Of a stretch of 64,000 nucleotides of DNA, positions 7,957 to 17,253 are shown in pieces (position 1 is the first letter of the stretch; each line of letters starts with the position of its first letter). The stretch lies in assembly GCF_900230185.1 (NCBI RefSeq), contig NZ_OCSR01000001.1:4216001-4280000 (forward strand), written 5' to 3'. The notes under the pieces are model-generated. The model did not search any database. It had not been told where the DNA came from and saw only the letters and a program-made list of their open reading frames with translations. The position numbers and the translations under genes were made by a program. Source of the DNA: Burkholderia sp. OK233 (GTDB lineage: Bacteria > Pseudomonadota > Gammaproteobacteria > Burkholderiales > Burkholderiaceae).

Positions 7957-9333
7957 TTACTGTCGGGGCGTGACGGACCGGACCCGATTGCGTCCTGCAC
8001 GTTTCGCGTCGTAGAGCGCCGCGTCCGCCGCCTGAACGAGTGCGTTGGGCGTGCTCAGCGTGCTCGGCGTGTTCTGCTCGTTCGTCGCGCACCCGGCACT
8101 GACGGTCACCTGACCGCCAGGTATTGGCGCCATCATGCCCAACTGGATGACGGCGAGCCGGGCCTGCTCGGCAATGACCGAAGCTTCTTCCAAGCCCGTG
8201 TTGGGTAACACCACGGCGAATTCTTCGCCGCCGTAACGGGCGACGAAATCGCTCGGCCGGCGTGCTGTTCCTGCCAGCGCTTTCGCAATTGCGCCAAGGC
8301 AGGCGTCACCGCGAAGATGGCCAAAGGCGTCGTTGTAATCCTTGAAATTGTCGACATCGACCATGACGAGCGAGAGCGGCTGACCGTTGCGCGTCGCACG
8401 GTCAAATTCCCTGCGAAACTGATCGTCGAAGTAGCTACGGTTATAAACGCGCGTCAGGGCGTCGCGTATGGACGTATGCAGCAGGGAAGCGTGCGCCTCG
8501 GACAATTCGCGGTAGAGCACGGTCACTTCCCAGACCAGCACGCATACCAGCACGCCGGGCGCCAGCATGCTGAAAACCCGTGCGACATACCAGCCAAGGG
8601 TGAACTGAACCATGCTCAACACATTCAGACTGGCGTCCGCAAAGGAGGCCAGCAGGGCAATGGCGACCCATAGATCGAGCACGGTCCGCAGGCGCCCTTT
8701 GAACAGGACCACGGCGATTGCGAGAGCATCAAGCGAGCAGATGACGAGTCCGGTTCGGCCGCCTGAAAGTGCGTTCGTCTCGGAAGCCGCAAGAAAAGGC
8801 GCCGACAGGTTGGCATGAATGGCGAGGACGCCAAGCGCTGCGGCAAGCGCAGTGGGAACACCGATTAACGTCCAGGTCCAGAAGTCAATGTAAGGCAGCC
8901 CGAACGGCTTGCCCGGGAGGTGGTCGCGTATGAGCGCTGCCAGAATGATGAGCAGCGGAAATCCTGCATGCCAGAAAACCCACATCCACGCCGCACTCTG
9001 AGGCCCGGCGCCGAACAGGCCGGTGCGCGTGAAAACGCCAGGGAACATCAGCAGTTGCAAAGCGACGGTAATCGCTGTGAACGCGTACGCGCCGCCCAGC
9101 GCACCGAGCATCGGTTGTTGCGTCACGCTGAAGCGGGCGCCGAGAAGAAACGCGGCGATTCCCGATGTGGTGAACACCGTAAGCGCACACATCGGCATGA
9201 AGGGCATGATTGCTGGCAACGGCTGGTGCGCACGCTGACCCGCAATCGCGAATGCGAGCAGAACGAGCAACGCACATGTACCTGCAAAAACGGCCTGTTT
9301 GCGCGTCGCCGGCCCGATAAGCAAGCTGTCCAT
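7957..9333 (-). CDS. Diguanylate cyclase, MASE4 membrane sensor plus GGDEF
   Basis: 458 residues. Residues 15-275 contain eight or so hydrophobic segments of the MASE4 type. Residues 285-455 form a GGDEF domain with active-site GGEEF (368-372) and the upstream DALTRVYNR and DVDNFKDYND motifs. It should convert two GTP to cyclic di-GMP at the inner membrane. No RxxD inhibitory site is evident five residues before GGEEF. ATG 9333 has AGG five bases upstream. No EAL partner is nearby. Confidence 0.88.
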   Translation of the reverse strand: MDSLLIGPATRKQAVFAGTCALLVLLAFAIAGQRAHQPLPAIMPFMPMCALTVFTTSGIAAFLLGARFSVTQQPMLGALGGAYAFTAITVALQLLMFPGVFTRTGLFGAGPQSAAWMWVFWHAGFPLLIILAALIRDHLPGKPFGLPYIDFWTWTLIGVPTALAAALGVLAIHANLSAPFLAASETNALSGGRTGLVICSLDALAIAVVLFKGRLRTVLDLWVAIALLASFADASLNVLSMVQFTLGWYVARVFSMLAPGVLVCVLVWEVTVLYRELSEAHASLLHTSIRDALTRVYNRSYFDDQFRREFDRATRNGQPLSLVMVDVDNFKDYNDAFGHLRGDACLGAIAKALAGTARRPSDFVARYGGEEFAVVLPNTGLEEASVIAEQARLAVIQLGMMAPIPGGQVTVSAGCATNEQNTPSTLSTPNALVQAADAALYDAKRAGRNRVRSVTPRQ

Positions 9334-9629
9334 TCTGACCTGTTTGGTTGATGTTCTGGTCGTCTCAGTGCATTCGTGTCGCCAAAGGCACAACGTGCAT
9401 GCCGTGCCGGACGATGCATCGCGGAGCTTGTCATGGACCGCGTTGATGCTTTCCCGGTAACGCGCGATGCAGCGTCGCAGCCGGTCGGAACCTATTGTCC
9501 TACAGATCGACCCCGATGATCGATTGGTAAGCCGCCAGTGCCCGGATACGCTGGCCCCGACCGCCGCATGGCCTGCTGGAATGGCGCGCGCAATTTGTTG
9601 TCGCGCGTCAGGTGAACTTTGTCGCCAAC
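9334..9629. other. Intergenic region without a recognisable gene
   Basis: About 300 bases between the start of the diguanylate cyclase gene and the end of the LysR gene, both on the minus strand. It must hold the cyclase promoter. I see no convincing ORF, hairpin-plus-T-run or repeat. Confidence 0.4.
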
Positions 9630-10517
9630 CTACCGAAGCCCCAGCGCCAACTCCACAAACTGCATCGCGCGAGCGTTCGCGTCGCCATGGCGGTGAGCGA
9701 TGTACAGCGTGGTGATAGTGTCCGTCTCGTCCAGCTCTCGGAACACAACCCCCGGCACCGCGATGGTCTGCAGCGTCGAAGGCACGAGCGCAATGCCGAG
9801 ACCGGTGGCGGTCAGCCCGATCAGGGTGGAAGCCTGCTGGGCCTCCTGCACCACCTGAGGTTCGAAGCCACGCTTCGCACACAACGCGATAATCTTTTCG
9901 TGGACCGCGACCCCCGCTTGCCGCGGATAGGCGATGAACGGCTCGTCGCGCAGATCCTTCACCTTGATCGACGGGGCTTTGGCGAGCCGATGCCGCGCAT
10001 GCATGGCGAGCACGAGCGGCTCTTCCATCAGCGGTGTGAACACCAGATCGGTAGGGGGCACGCTTTCGGGCATCCGCAACAATCCGACGTCGATTTCGCG
10101 CTGCTCGATCGCCTCGATCTGCCGGGACGACGACAACTCCAGCAGCGTGATGTTGACCTTCGGACGTTGGGTCCGGTACGCGTGAATCAGCTTGGGGAAA
10201 AACGGTGACAGCGTCGAAGCGTTGGTAAAGCCGACTCGCAAACGCCCGACGTCGCCGCTGACGGTCTCCCAGACGCTTTCCTTCGCATGTTCGATCCGCG
10301 CGAGGATCGCTCGTGCGTCGTCCAGCAACGCCAACCCCGCCTCGGTCAGCGCGACCGAGCGGCGCGTGCGGTGGAAGAGCCGCGCGCCGAGTTCCGTCTC
10401 AAGCGACTGGATCGCGAGGCTCAGCGGCGCCTGCGTAATGCCCAGCCGCTCGGCGCTGCGCCGGAAGTGCAGCTCCTGCGCCAGCACCACGAAAAATTCC
10501 AGATGACGGATATTCAT
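9630..10517 (-). CDS. LysR-family transcriptional regulator
   Basis: 295 residues. The N-terminal winged helix-turn-helix (MNIRHLEFFVVLAQELHFRRSAERLGITQAPLSLAIQSLE) is typical of LysR, followed by a two-lobed effector domain. It is divergent from the aldolase operon, with 98 bases between starts. Two identical inverted repeats in that gap, one touching its own ATG, suggest that it both represses itself and controls the operon. The inducer is unknown but probably an aromatic or pyrone acid, judging from the operon. Confidence 0.92.
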   Translation of the reverse strand: MNIRHLEFFVVLAQELHFRRSAERLGITQAPLSLAIQSLETELGARLFHRTRRSVALTEAGLALLDDARAILARIEHAKESVWETVSGDVGRLRVGFTNASTLSPFFPKLIHAYRTQRPKVNITLLELSSSRQIEAIEQREIDVGLLRMPESVPPTDLVFTPLMEEPLVLAMHARHRLAKAPSIKVKDLRDEPFIAYPRQAGVAVHEKIIALCAKRGFEPQVVQEAQQASTLIGLTATGLGIALVPSTLQTIAVPGVVFRELDETDTITTLYIAHRHGDANARAMQFVELALGLR

Positions 10518-10537
10518 TGATTTGCTCTGTAAATCAA
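10517..10537. promoter_or_regulatory. LysR operator copy 1
   Basis: TTGATTT-N7-AAATCAA, a perfect 7-bp inverted repeat that begins at the first base of the LysR start codon. It contains the T-N11-A core of LysR sites. The position predicts autorepression. Confidence 0.7.
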
Positions 10538-10542
10538 TAACC

Positions 10543-10563
10543 TTGATTTGGAGAATAAATCAA
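10543..10563. promoter_or_regulatory. LysR operator copy 2
   Basis: A second TTGATTT-N7-AAATCAA, identical in both arms to copy 1 and 26 bp from it (start to start). Its right arm covers the likely -35 of the aldolase operon, if TACTGT (10581-10586) is the -10. This fits an activation site. Confidence 0.7.
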
Positions 10564-10615
10564 AACTGTTTCCCGGGCGATACTGTTTTCAACTTACTCA
10601 AACGACGGAGACAGC

Positions 10616-11392
10616 ATGAACGGTGCGGAACTGGTCGAACGCCTGCGAGCGCGACACAAGATCATTGCGCTGGGAATTCGCGCCTCGCGCACAACGGATG
10701 CGGTCCGCTGGGCCAAAGCGGCCGGCTACGACACGATCTGGGTGGATATGGAACACAGCTCGCTGCCGGTCGATACCGTGTCGCAACTGTGCTCATGCGC
10801 GGTCGACCTCGGCCTGATGCCGTGGGTGCGCGTGCCGGAACGCGATTACGGCACGATCAACCGCGTGCTGGACGGCGGCGCGCTCGGCATCATCGTGCCG
10901 CGTGTGGAGACCGCCGAACAGGCGCGCGATGCGGTGATCGCCACGCGCTTTCCGCCGCTCGGCCAGCGCTCGCAACTGGCGACGCTGCCCTACGTCAACT
11001 TCGAGAAACTTCCCGCTCGCGAACTCAACCGGCGTCTGAATGACGCGACCGTGCTCAAGGTGCTGATCGAAAGCCGCGCCGGCGTCGAAGCGGCCGATGC
11101 GATCGCGGCGATCGAAGGCGTCGACGTGCTCGCGCTCGGTTGCAACGATCTCTCCGCCGATCTGGGCCACACCGGCGAATCGGCGCATCCCGAGGTCGTG
11201 GCCGCATGTCGCAAGGTGATCGCGGCAGCGCAGCGCCACGGCAAGGTGGCGATCGTGGGCGGCATGCCGGAGTGCGAGGCGCTCAATGAATTGCGCCGCG
11301 AGGGCGCCGCGCCTTTTGTCTTTGCCGGCATTGACAGCGATGTTTATCTGGCGGCGCTGCGCGAGCGCGTCGAACAGGCTCGTCAACTCTAA
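10616..11392 (+). CDS. HpcH/HpaI-family aldolase
   Basis: 258 residues of the class II pyruvate aldolase family (HpcH/HpaI/GarL), which cleaves or forms C-C bonds with pyruvate using a divalent metal. Recognised blocks are WVDMEHSSL, MPWVRVP, GGALGIIVPRVETAEQA, LIESRAGVEA (metal Glu) and GCNDLSADLG (metal Asp). GGAG lies five bases before ATG. It is the first gene of a five-gene operon under the divergent LysR. The physiological substrate is not readable; a 4-hydroxy-2-oxo acid is expected from the family. Confidence 0.88.
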   Translation: MNGAELVERLRARHKIIALGIRASRTTDAVRWAKAAGYDTIWVDMEHSSLPVDTVSQLCSCAVDLGLMPWVRVPERDYGTINRVLDGGALGIIVPRVETAEQARDAVIATRFPPLGQRSQLATLPYVNFEKLPARELNRRLNDATVLKVLIESRAGVEAADAIAAIEGVDVLALGCNDLSADLGHTGESAHPEVVAACRKVIAAAQRHGKVAIVGGMPECEALNELRREGAAPFVFAGIDSDVYLAALRERVEQARQL

Positions 11393-11414
11393 TTCGAACT
11401 TCCACTTTCAGATC

Positions 11415-12293
11415 ATGGCAGAAACCCCGCTGATTTCCACGCCAATGCGTGACTATGAAACCCTGTCGCGCCCGTCGTTCACGATGCCGCCGCTCGCTTG
11501 CGACGCGCACATGCACGTGTTCGGTTCCGAAGACAAATATCCGAAGGTCGAGCATCCGCACTACACGCTGCCGGACGGCAAGCTCGCGCACTATCTGCAG
11601 ATGATGAGCGTGCTGCACCTGAAGCGTTTCGTGATCGTGCAGCCGAGCTTTTACGGTACGGACAACCGGTGTCTGATCGACGCGCTGCACGTGGCGGGCT
11701 CAATCGCGCGCGGTGTCGTGATGATCGAGGAGAACACGGACGCGGCCACGCTGGATAGCTTCCATCAGTCCGGCGTTCGCGCGGTTCGCCTCGACTTGTT
11801 TGCGCGTTCCGGGCTGCCGACCGTCGAGATTCAGCAGTACATCACGCGAATGGCCCGCTTGTGCGCAAGCCTCGGCTGGCACGTGCAGTTCTATGCGCCG
11901 GGCTGGGTCGTGCGCAATCTGATTCCGTTTCTCGCCGACGTAGAGACGGATTTCGTCATCGATCATATGGGCTACATGCTCGAAGAAGACGGCCTCACGC
12001 AAGCGGATTTCGACCGTCTCCTCAGTTTGCTGAAAGACGGCAACTGCTGGCTTAAACTCAGTGCGCCGTACCGGATCGCCAAACAGCGCGGCTATGAAGC
12101 CGTGGCGCCGATGGCCGAAGCGATCATCAAGGCTGCACCGCAAAAAGTGATCTGGGGTTCGGACTGGCCGCACATTCCCGACTCGACGCGCGACACCGGC
12201 GAATTGCTGAATCTGCTCGGCGCGTGGACCGGCGATCCGGTGGTGCACAAGTTGATTCTGTCCGACAACCCCGCACGCCTGTTCGACTACTGA
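11415..12293 (+). CDS. Amidohydrolase (PF04909), 2-pyrone-4,6-dicarboxylate lactonase-like
   Basis: 292-residue TIM-barrel metal-dependent hydrolase. It shows the N-terminal CDAHMHVFG (metal HxH), a central IDHMGYM block and a C-terminal WGSDWPH block. This resembles 2-pyrone-4,6-dicarboxylate hydrolase (LigI) and related dicarboxylactone hydrolases. ATG 11415, 22 bases after the aldolase stop, is the natural start; a longer frame would overlap the aldolase. The pairing with an aldolase suggests lactone opening followed by pyruvate release, which is an inference. Confidence 0.82.
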   Translation: MAETPLISTPMRDYETLSRPSFTMPPLACDAHMHVFGSEDKYPKVEHPHYTLPDGKLAHYLQMMSVLHLKRFVIVQPSFYGTDNRCLIDALHVAGSIARGVVMIEENTDAATLDSFHQSGVRAVRLDLFARSGLPTVEIQQYITRMARLCASLGWHVQFYAPGWVVRNLIPFLADVETDFVIDHMGYMLEEDGLTQADFDRLLSLLKDGNCWLKLSAPYRIAKQRGYEAVAPMAEAIIKAAPQKVIWGSDWPHIPDSTRDTGELLNLLGAWTGDPVVHKLILSDNPARLFDY

Positions 12294-12310
12294 GGCAATC
12301 CACACCCACT

Positions 12311-13462
12311 ATGTCCTACCAACCCAACGCAGCGTTTGCCGGTCTCTTTCGCGCGTTCACGTCGGACCCGCAGAGCATCGGCACGCATCTGACGCAGCAG
12401 ATGGCGCAGCAGCAAGCGGACGATCCTTTACTGGTCTCGACCGGCAGCGATATCGTGCTGTTTCCCGGCGCAGGGCGCGCGCCGACCATCGAGAGCTTTC
12501 GCAAATCGACGCGTGGCTTCATCGAGTTGACGGCGGTATCGCATTTGCCGCTGGCCGTCGCTTACCTTGCGCGAATGCGTGAACTGTCGCCGCACGACAA
12601 CGCGTGGCAACGCGACGCGTCGAACCTGCGCAGTCATGCAGAGGCAACTCGCGCGGCGAACTCGCTTTCACTCTGGCGCGATCACGTCGCGGTCGATAGC
12701 TTTGCGGGCCACGAGCAGAAAATCGCCGATCTCGTCGACTACACCTGCGGCGTGACGATCGGTCTGCTTGATCGGATCGAGAAAGATCACGCGCTGCTGA
12801 GCTTCGAACGTCTGAACGACGAGTACTTCGCCGCGCCGTCAACGAGCGCATTTCCGGTGCCGATGAACGACGTGATGTTCGCGACCTTCGGGCTGGCGTT
12901 TCTCGACATCGTCTACCGCATCGGCAACTGGTTGCGCGTGCAAGCACTCGACTGGAACCGCCTGATGATGCTCGTCAGCGGACGGTCGGGCAGGCCGACA
13001 GCCGGTGTGACGTGGGCGTCGAACAACATGTGCTACCTGGTGTGGTGCGCGTCGAATCGCGTGCTGCTGCCGGAACGCGTGTTCGTCGCACCGCACGCGC
13101 CGTCGTTCTCGGTCGCCGAATTGCCGGACGCCGCGGGCATGGCGGAACTGGAGCGGACCTATCGGGCGTTGTGGCTCAACACCCGCTCGAGTATCGATGT
13201 CGCGCGCGCGCTGTTTCCCGGGCAGCGGCCGTTTCACTTCGATCCGGCGCCCGCCGACGGCATGCCACCCATCACCTCGATCGACGATCGCGATGCGACT
13301 ACGGCTCGCCTGCGCCGCATCATGGAAGATCCGACGCAACTGTTGTCCAACTGCGTCGCCGATTACATCGTCGATCAGTTGTACAGCAACGGCAATCAGC
13401 CGCAAAAGGTCGAGATCCCAGGCTTTACGAATGTGACTTTTCCGGGCGCCGTGCAGTCGTAA
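12311..13462 (+). CDS. Unknown 383-residue operon protein
   Basis: I do not recognise a domain. The protein is soluble with no signal peptide, mixed helical, and has a conserved-looking centre (DYTCGVTIGLLDRIEKDHALLSF) and Trp-rich parts. The start ATG is 17 bases after the amidohydrolase stop, and an MFS gene follows 83 bases downstream. It therefore belongs to the LysR-controlled operon and probably acts in the same catabolic route. Confidence 0.7.
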   Translation: MSYQPNAAFAGLFRAFTSDPQSIGTHLTQQMAQQQADDPLLVSTGSDIVLFPGAGRAPTIESFRKSTRGFIELTAVSHLPLAVAYLARMRELSPHDNAWQRDASNLRSHAEATRAANSLSLWRDHVAVDSFAGHEQKIADLVDYTCGVTIGLLDRIEKDHALLSFERLNDEYFAAPSTSAFPVPMNDVMFATFGLAFLDIVYRIGNWLRVQALDWNRLMMLVSGRSGRPTAGVTWASNNMCYLVWCASNRVLLPERVFVAPHAPSFSVAELPDAAGMAELERTYRALWLNTRSSIDVARALFPGQRPFHFDPAPADGMPPITSIDDRDATTARLRRIMEDPTQLLSNCVADYIVDQLYSNGNQPQKVEIPGFTNVTFPGAVQS

Positions 13463-13545
13463 CGACGGCCACTGGACCCATACCCGCGCGTAAGGGCAGC
13501 CGCGCGGGCCATAACAAAATGCCCTTGATGAAGGAGACAGGCTTC

Positions 13546-14865
13546 ATGAATTCACTTGCACAAGAGCCGTCGGCAGGTCCGCCGGTCAGCAACGTGCTGC
13601 GCATCACGCTGGTGTGCTTCGCGGTGTCGATGATCGACGGCTTCGACACGCTGATGTTGTCGTTCGTCGCGCCGTTGCTGGCGAAGTCGCTGCAGATCGA
13701 TCACGCAACACTGGGCCGCGTGTTCGGTGCCGGTTTCATCGGCACGGTACTCGGCTCGCTGATCGTCGGCCCGCTGGCGGACCGTTTCGGTCGACGGCCG
13801 ATGCTGCTGCTGGCGCTCGCCGTAACCGGCATTTTCACGCTGGGCTGTGCATTTGCCACGTCGGCAACGATGCTTGCCGCGCTCCGGTTCATCGGCGGCC
13901 TCGGCATGGGTGGCGCCATTCCGCCGGTTGCGGCGATCACGGCTGAGAGCAGTTCGCCGCAACGCCGCTCGTCGCTGGTGATTCTGATGTTTATCGGCTT
14001 TCCGCTCGGCGCGGTGGTGGGCGGCGCGATTACCGCGGCGTTGATGGTGCGCTTCGGTTGGCCGTTCGTGTTCCTGATGGGCGGCACGTTCGCTTTGCTC
14101 GCGCTGATCCCGGTGCTTCTCGTGATTCCGGCGCAAACCGTCAGTCGCGCCGAACGGGCGGCAGCGCGCTTGCACTCGACGGCGCACGGTCTGAAAGTGG
14201 TCGGCAACGTGTTCGCCGGCGGCCGGCTCGCCGCGACGTTGGCACTCTGGTTCGGCGTGTTGTCGAGCATGATCCTGTCGGGCTTCCTGGTCAGCTTCAT
14301 GCCGACCATTCTCAATATGAATGGCGTCGAGCCGGGCCGCGCCGCGCTCGGATCGGTCGTGCTTAATTTCGGGGCCATTGGCGGTGCGCTGGTGATTTCG
14401 GCCGTGGTCGGCAAGCGTGGGCCGTTCGTGCCGGTGGCGATTTCTTTTCTGGGCGGTGCGGTGTTGACGGTGGCGTTGGGCCAGATCATCGGTGCGGGGA
14501 ATGTCGCGTTTGCGATGCTGTTTGCGGTCGGCGCGTTTCTGGTCGGCGGGCAGTTGACGTTTCCGGCTATCGCCAGTCATCTCTTTCCCGCCGACGTTCG
14601 GGCGGCCGGCATCGGGTGGGCGCTGGCGGTCGGACGTATCGGTTCGATTGTCGGGCCGGTGGTCGGCGGCATCCTGCTGTCACGGCATCTGTCGTTCGAA
14701 ATACTTTTCATGCTGGCGGCGATCCTCGCTGTAGGCGCCGCGCTGGGCATAGGTCTCGCCAATGTGCTGCGGCCGCGCGAAAAAGAGAGTGGACCGGTCA
14801 CGCCGACTGCGTCTTTTGCGATCACGGGTTCGGAGTTGGGAGAAGCGGGTCATGGCAAAAACTGA
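13546..14865 (+). CDS. MFS transporter, aromatic acid:H+ symporter-like
   Basis: 439 residues with twelve predicted membrane segments. The first is preceded by the DGFDTLML signature of the AAHS family (BenK/PcaK type). Loop 2-3 carries GPLADRFGRRPML. AAGGAG (13531-13536) lies nine bases before ATG 13546. It probably imports the acid that the aldolase/amidohydrolase pair degrades. The last 14 bases overlap the next gene. Confidence 0.88.
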   Translation: MNSLAQEPSAGPPVSNVLRITLVCFAVSMIDGFDTLMLSFVAPLLAKSLQIDHATLGRVFGAGFIGTVLGSLIVGPLADRFGRRPMLLLALAVTGIFTLGCAFATSATMLAALRFIGGLGMGGAIPPVAAITAESSSPQRRSSLVILMFIGFPLGAVVGGAITAALMVRFGWPFVFLMGGTFALLALIPVLLVIPAQTVSRAERAAARLHSTAHGLKVVGNVFAGGRLAATLALWFGVLSSMILSGFLVSFMPTILNMNGVEPGRAALGSVVLNFGAIGGALVISAVVGKRGPFVPVAISFLGGAVLTVALGQIIGAGNVAFAMLFAVGAFLVGGQLTFPAIASHLFPADVRAAGIGWALAVGRIGSIVGPVVGGILLSRHLSFEILFMLAAILAVGAALGIGLANVLRPREKESGPVTPTASFAITGSELGEAGHGKN

Positions 14866-15958
14866 ATTGGGCGCAGGCCTGCTCACGACGCTGCAGCAAC
14901 TGCCGACCAGCGGCGCGCGTGCGGTCGAAGTCTTTACGACGGACGAGGGCATCTTTCTCGGCGTGCCGCAACTCGCGCGCGATGTGCCCGGTGAGGCGCC
15001 TTACATGAACGGTGGCGACAGCGACATCGAAGCGCCGATTTACCTCTGGCAGGACAGTCGTTTCATCGAGCATGAAGCGCTGGCATTGCCCGGCGGCGAA
15101 GATCTCGAGTACTTCGAGATCGACGGCCGGCGCTTCCTCGCGGCGGCTGGCATTCGCAGCGGCAAGGGACCGTACGATCTCGATACCGATGCGCTCGTGT
15201 ATGAACGCATCGATGGCGAGTGGGTGCCACGGCAACGCTTTCTGGCATTCGCGGCGAAGCAGTGGTTTGCCTTTTCCTTCGACTCGCGCCATTTCCTCGC
15301 ACTGGCGCAGGGCGTGGTGATCGACGGAGTCGTGCCGAAACATCCACGCGAGTCGCGTCTGTTCGAATGGGACGGCGAGCGCTTCGTGCCGTTTCAGACT
15401 TTCGATGGACAGTGGGGTTACAACTTCGCGTTCGTGTCATTCGGTCGCGAACACTATCTAGCGTATGCGGATCACGTCAGTGGATCGTCGGTGAATCGCT
15501 GGAATGGCGAGAAGTTTGTACCGCTGCAAACGTTCAATGAAAACGGCGGCCGTGCGTTCCGCTTTTTTGAAGCAGAAGGCGTGCTATGGATGGTGCACGC
15601 GAACCTGCTCAAACACACGACGCTTTATCGATTCGACGGTACGCAGTTCGTCGACATGCAGATGCTGGGCGGCCCCGGTGGACGCGAACTGTGTCTGATC
15701 GACGGCAAAGAGGGGCGCTATCTGGTGCGCGTGTGCTTTATCACCGGCACGCCTAAAGCGCCGGTTGTCGTGCCGCGATCGGAGATTTTCCGGTGGCGGG
15801 ATGCGTGCTTCGAACTGGTGGGTGACTTCGCAACATCCGGCGCGACCGATGCCACCAGCTTCGTCGACAACGGTCAGCGCTACCTGGTGGTCAGCAACAG
15901 CCTGAGTGAAGAGATCCGCTTTCGCACTGATTCGACGTTATACCGGTTCAACGGTTAG
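14852..15958 (+). CDS. EPTP/EAR-repeat beta-propeller protein
   Basis: 368 residues built of about seven repeats of the pattern hydrophobic-(H/Y)-YLA-x-A ... S-x-LYR-W-(D/N)G-x-x-F-x-x-x-Q-x-F, for example ESRLFEWDGERFVPFQTF and VNRWNGEKFVPLQTF. This matches the EPTP (epitempin, EAR) repeat, a propeller best known from animal LGI proteins. There is no signal peptide, so it should be cytoplasmic. ATG 14852 overlaps the MFS stop by 14 bases, implying coupling. Its biochemical role in a catabolic operon is unknown; sugar-acid or lactone binding is a guess. Confidence 0.75.
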   Translation: MAKTELGAGLLTTLQQLPTSGARAVEVFTTDEGIFLGVPQLARDVPGEAPYMNGGDSDIEAPIYLWQDSRFIEHEALALPGGEDLEYFEIDGRRFLAAAGIRSGKGPYDLDTDALVYERIDGEWVPRQRFLAFAAKQWFAFSFDSRHFLALAQGVVIDGVVPKHPRESRLFEWDGERFVPFQTFDGQWGYNFAFVSFGREHYLAYADHVSGSSVNRWNGEKFVPLQTFNENGGRAFRFFEAEGVLWMVHANLLKHTTLYRFDGTQFVDMQMLGGPGGRELCLIDGKEGRYLVRVCFITGTPKAPVVVPRSEIFRWRDACFELVGDFATSGATDATSFVDNGQRYLVVSNSLSEEIRFRTDSTLYRFNG

Positions 15959-16078
15959 CGCCTAACCGACATCCCCAGCGCCCGACGGCCCGCCGGGCAT
16001 TCCCCTTCGGGAACAGCGATCCCTCCTGCGAGGGAGGGCACCGTTTTGCCTTAAAAAAATAAATCGCGGAGACAATGA

Positions 16079-17185
16079 ATGAATAAGCTCGCCCTGAGTG
16101 CAGCAACGTTGTTTGCGTTAATGAGTCAGGCTGTCCACGCTCAAAGCAGCGTCACGCTGTACGGCAGAATCGATGAGGGCCTCACATTTGTTGACAACGA
16201 GGCCGGCGGTCACAACACGAAGCTGGACAGCGGTGTTCTTTTCCCGAATATCTGGGGCGTTGCCGGCCACGAGGATCTGGGTGGTGGTAACACGGTGGTG
16301 TTCAAGCTTGAAGGTCTGTTCGATCTGAACAGCGGAAAAATGCTTCCCGCCAATACGGAATTCGCACACCAGGCTTTAATCGGTGTGGAGACGGATTACG
16401 GCAGGATCTCGCTTGGTTACCAGTACGACACGACTTTTGATTTCTTCAACCAGTTCAATGTGAGTGCGCTCGGCAGCGGCTATGCGATCCATCAGGGGGA
16501 CGTCGACCATACCAACAACGACCGGATGGCCAACTCCATCAAATACACGAGCCCTACCTATAGGGGGTTTCAGTTCGCCGCGATGTACGGCTTCAGCAAT
16601 ACGGCCGGAAGTTTTCATGACGGCAGCGCGTGGAGTGTGGGTGGGCAGTATGCAAACGGCCCATTGACGATCGGCGCGGCGTACAGCTTCGTTGCAACGC
16701 CAACGCTAGACCCCTACGCGCAAATCGGTGTGCACAGTTTCTTCGGCGTACCCACGGCGACGAAGACCGGCAATACAACCGCTGATCTTCAGCCGGAATT
16801 CACGATCCATTCGTTAGGCACGTTCGGAATTGGTGCTTCGTACGCGATTGGAGATTTCACCCTTTACGGCAATTTCACCGACACGACGCTGAAGTACCAA
16901 GGCGACACCGGTGTGATGCACGTCTATGAGGGTGGGGCGACGTATCAGGCTAACCCTTTTTTGCAGTTTGTCGTCGGCTATCAGCACACCGGTTTTCAGG
17001 GTCACAAATGGAATCAGGTGACGGCGGCGGCCAACTATGCCCTCTCCAAGAGGACGCAGATTTATCTCTCGTCGGACTACGTGAAAGCATCGGCCGGCGT
17101 CGATGCCGTCCTCGGCGAGGCCTTTGCGCCGTCGTCGACAGGTCAGCAAGCCGACGTTCGCATCGGTATCGTCCACGCCTTTTAA
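16079..17185 (+). CDS. Outer-membrane porin, OmpC-like Burkholderia type
   Basis: A 368-residue trimeric-type porin. The signal peptide MNKLALSAATLFALMSQAVHA is followed by QSSVTLYGRIDEGL, the typical first strand. It ends in a C-terminal Phe (RIGIVHAF), the outer-membrane insertion signal. GGAG precedes the ATG at normal spacing. A hairpin (TCCCTC ctgc GAGGGA, 16020-16035) and a T-rich stretch sit in the leader, similar in layout to the leader of the porin at 19453. It heads a cluster with a YncE-like protein, DUF347 protein and second porin. Confidence 0.9.
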   Translation: MNKLALSAATLFALMSQAVHAQSSVTLYGRIDEGLTFVDNEAGGHNTKLDSGVLFPNIWGVAGHEDLGGGNTVVFKLEGLFDLNSGKMLPANTEFAHQALIGVETDYGRISLGYQYDTTFDFFNQFNVSALGSGYAIHQGDVDHTNNDRMANSIKYTSPTYRGFQFAAMYGFSNTAGSFHDGSAWSVGGQYANGPLTIGAAYSFVATPTLDPYAQIGVHSFFGVPTATKTGNTTADLQPEFTIHSLGTFGIGASYAIGDFTLYGNFTDTTLKYQGDTGVMHVYEGGATYQANPFLQFVVGYQHTGFQGHKWNQVTAAANYALSKRTQIYLSSDYVKASAGVDAVLGEAFAPSSTGQQADVRIGIVHAF

Positions 17186-17253
17186 TTTTCTCGATTGTCA
17201 GATTCATCCGTGACGTGTCTGGAAACCTCAACAATTGATGGAGAAGTCAACAA

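Noticed and set aside
13552..14580. A 342-codon open frame on the minus strand
   Set aside because: It is antisense to the MFS gene, strongly charged and repetitive, and has no start signals.
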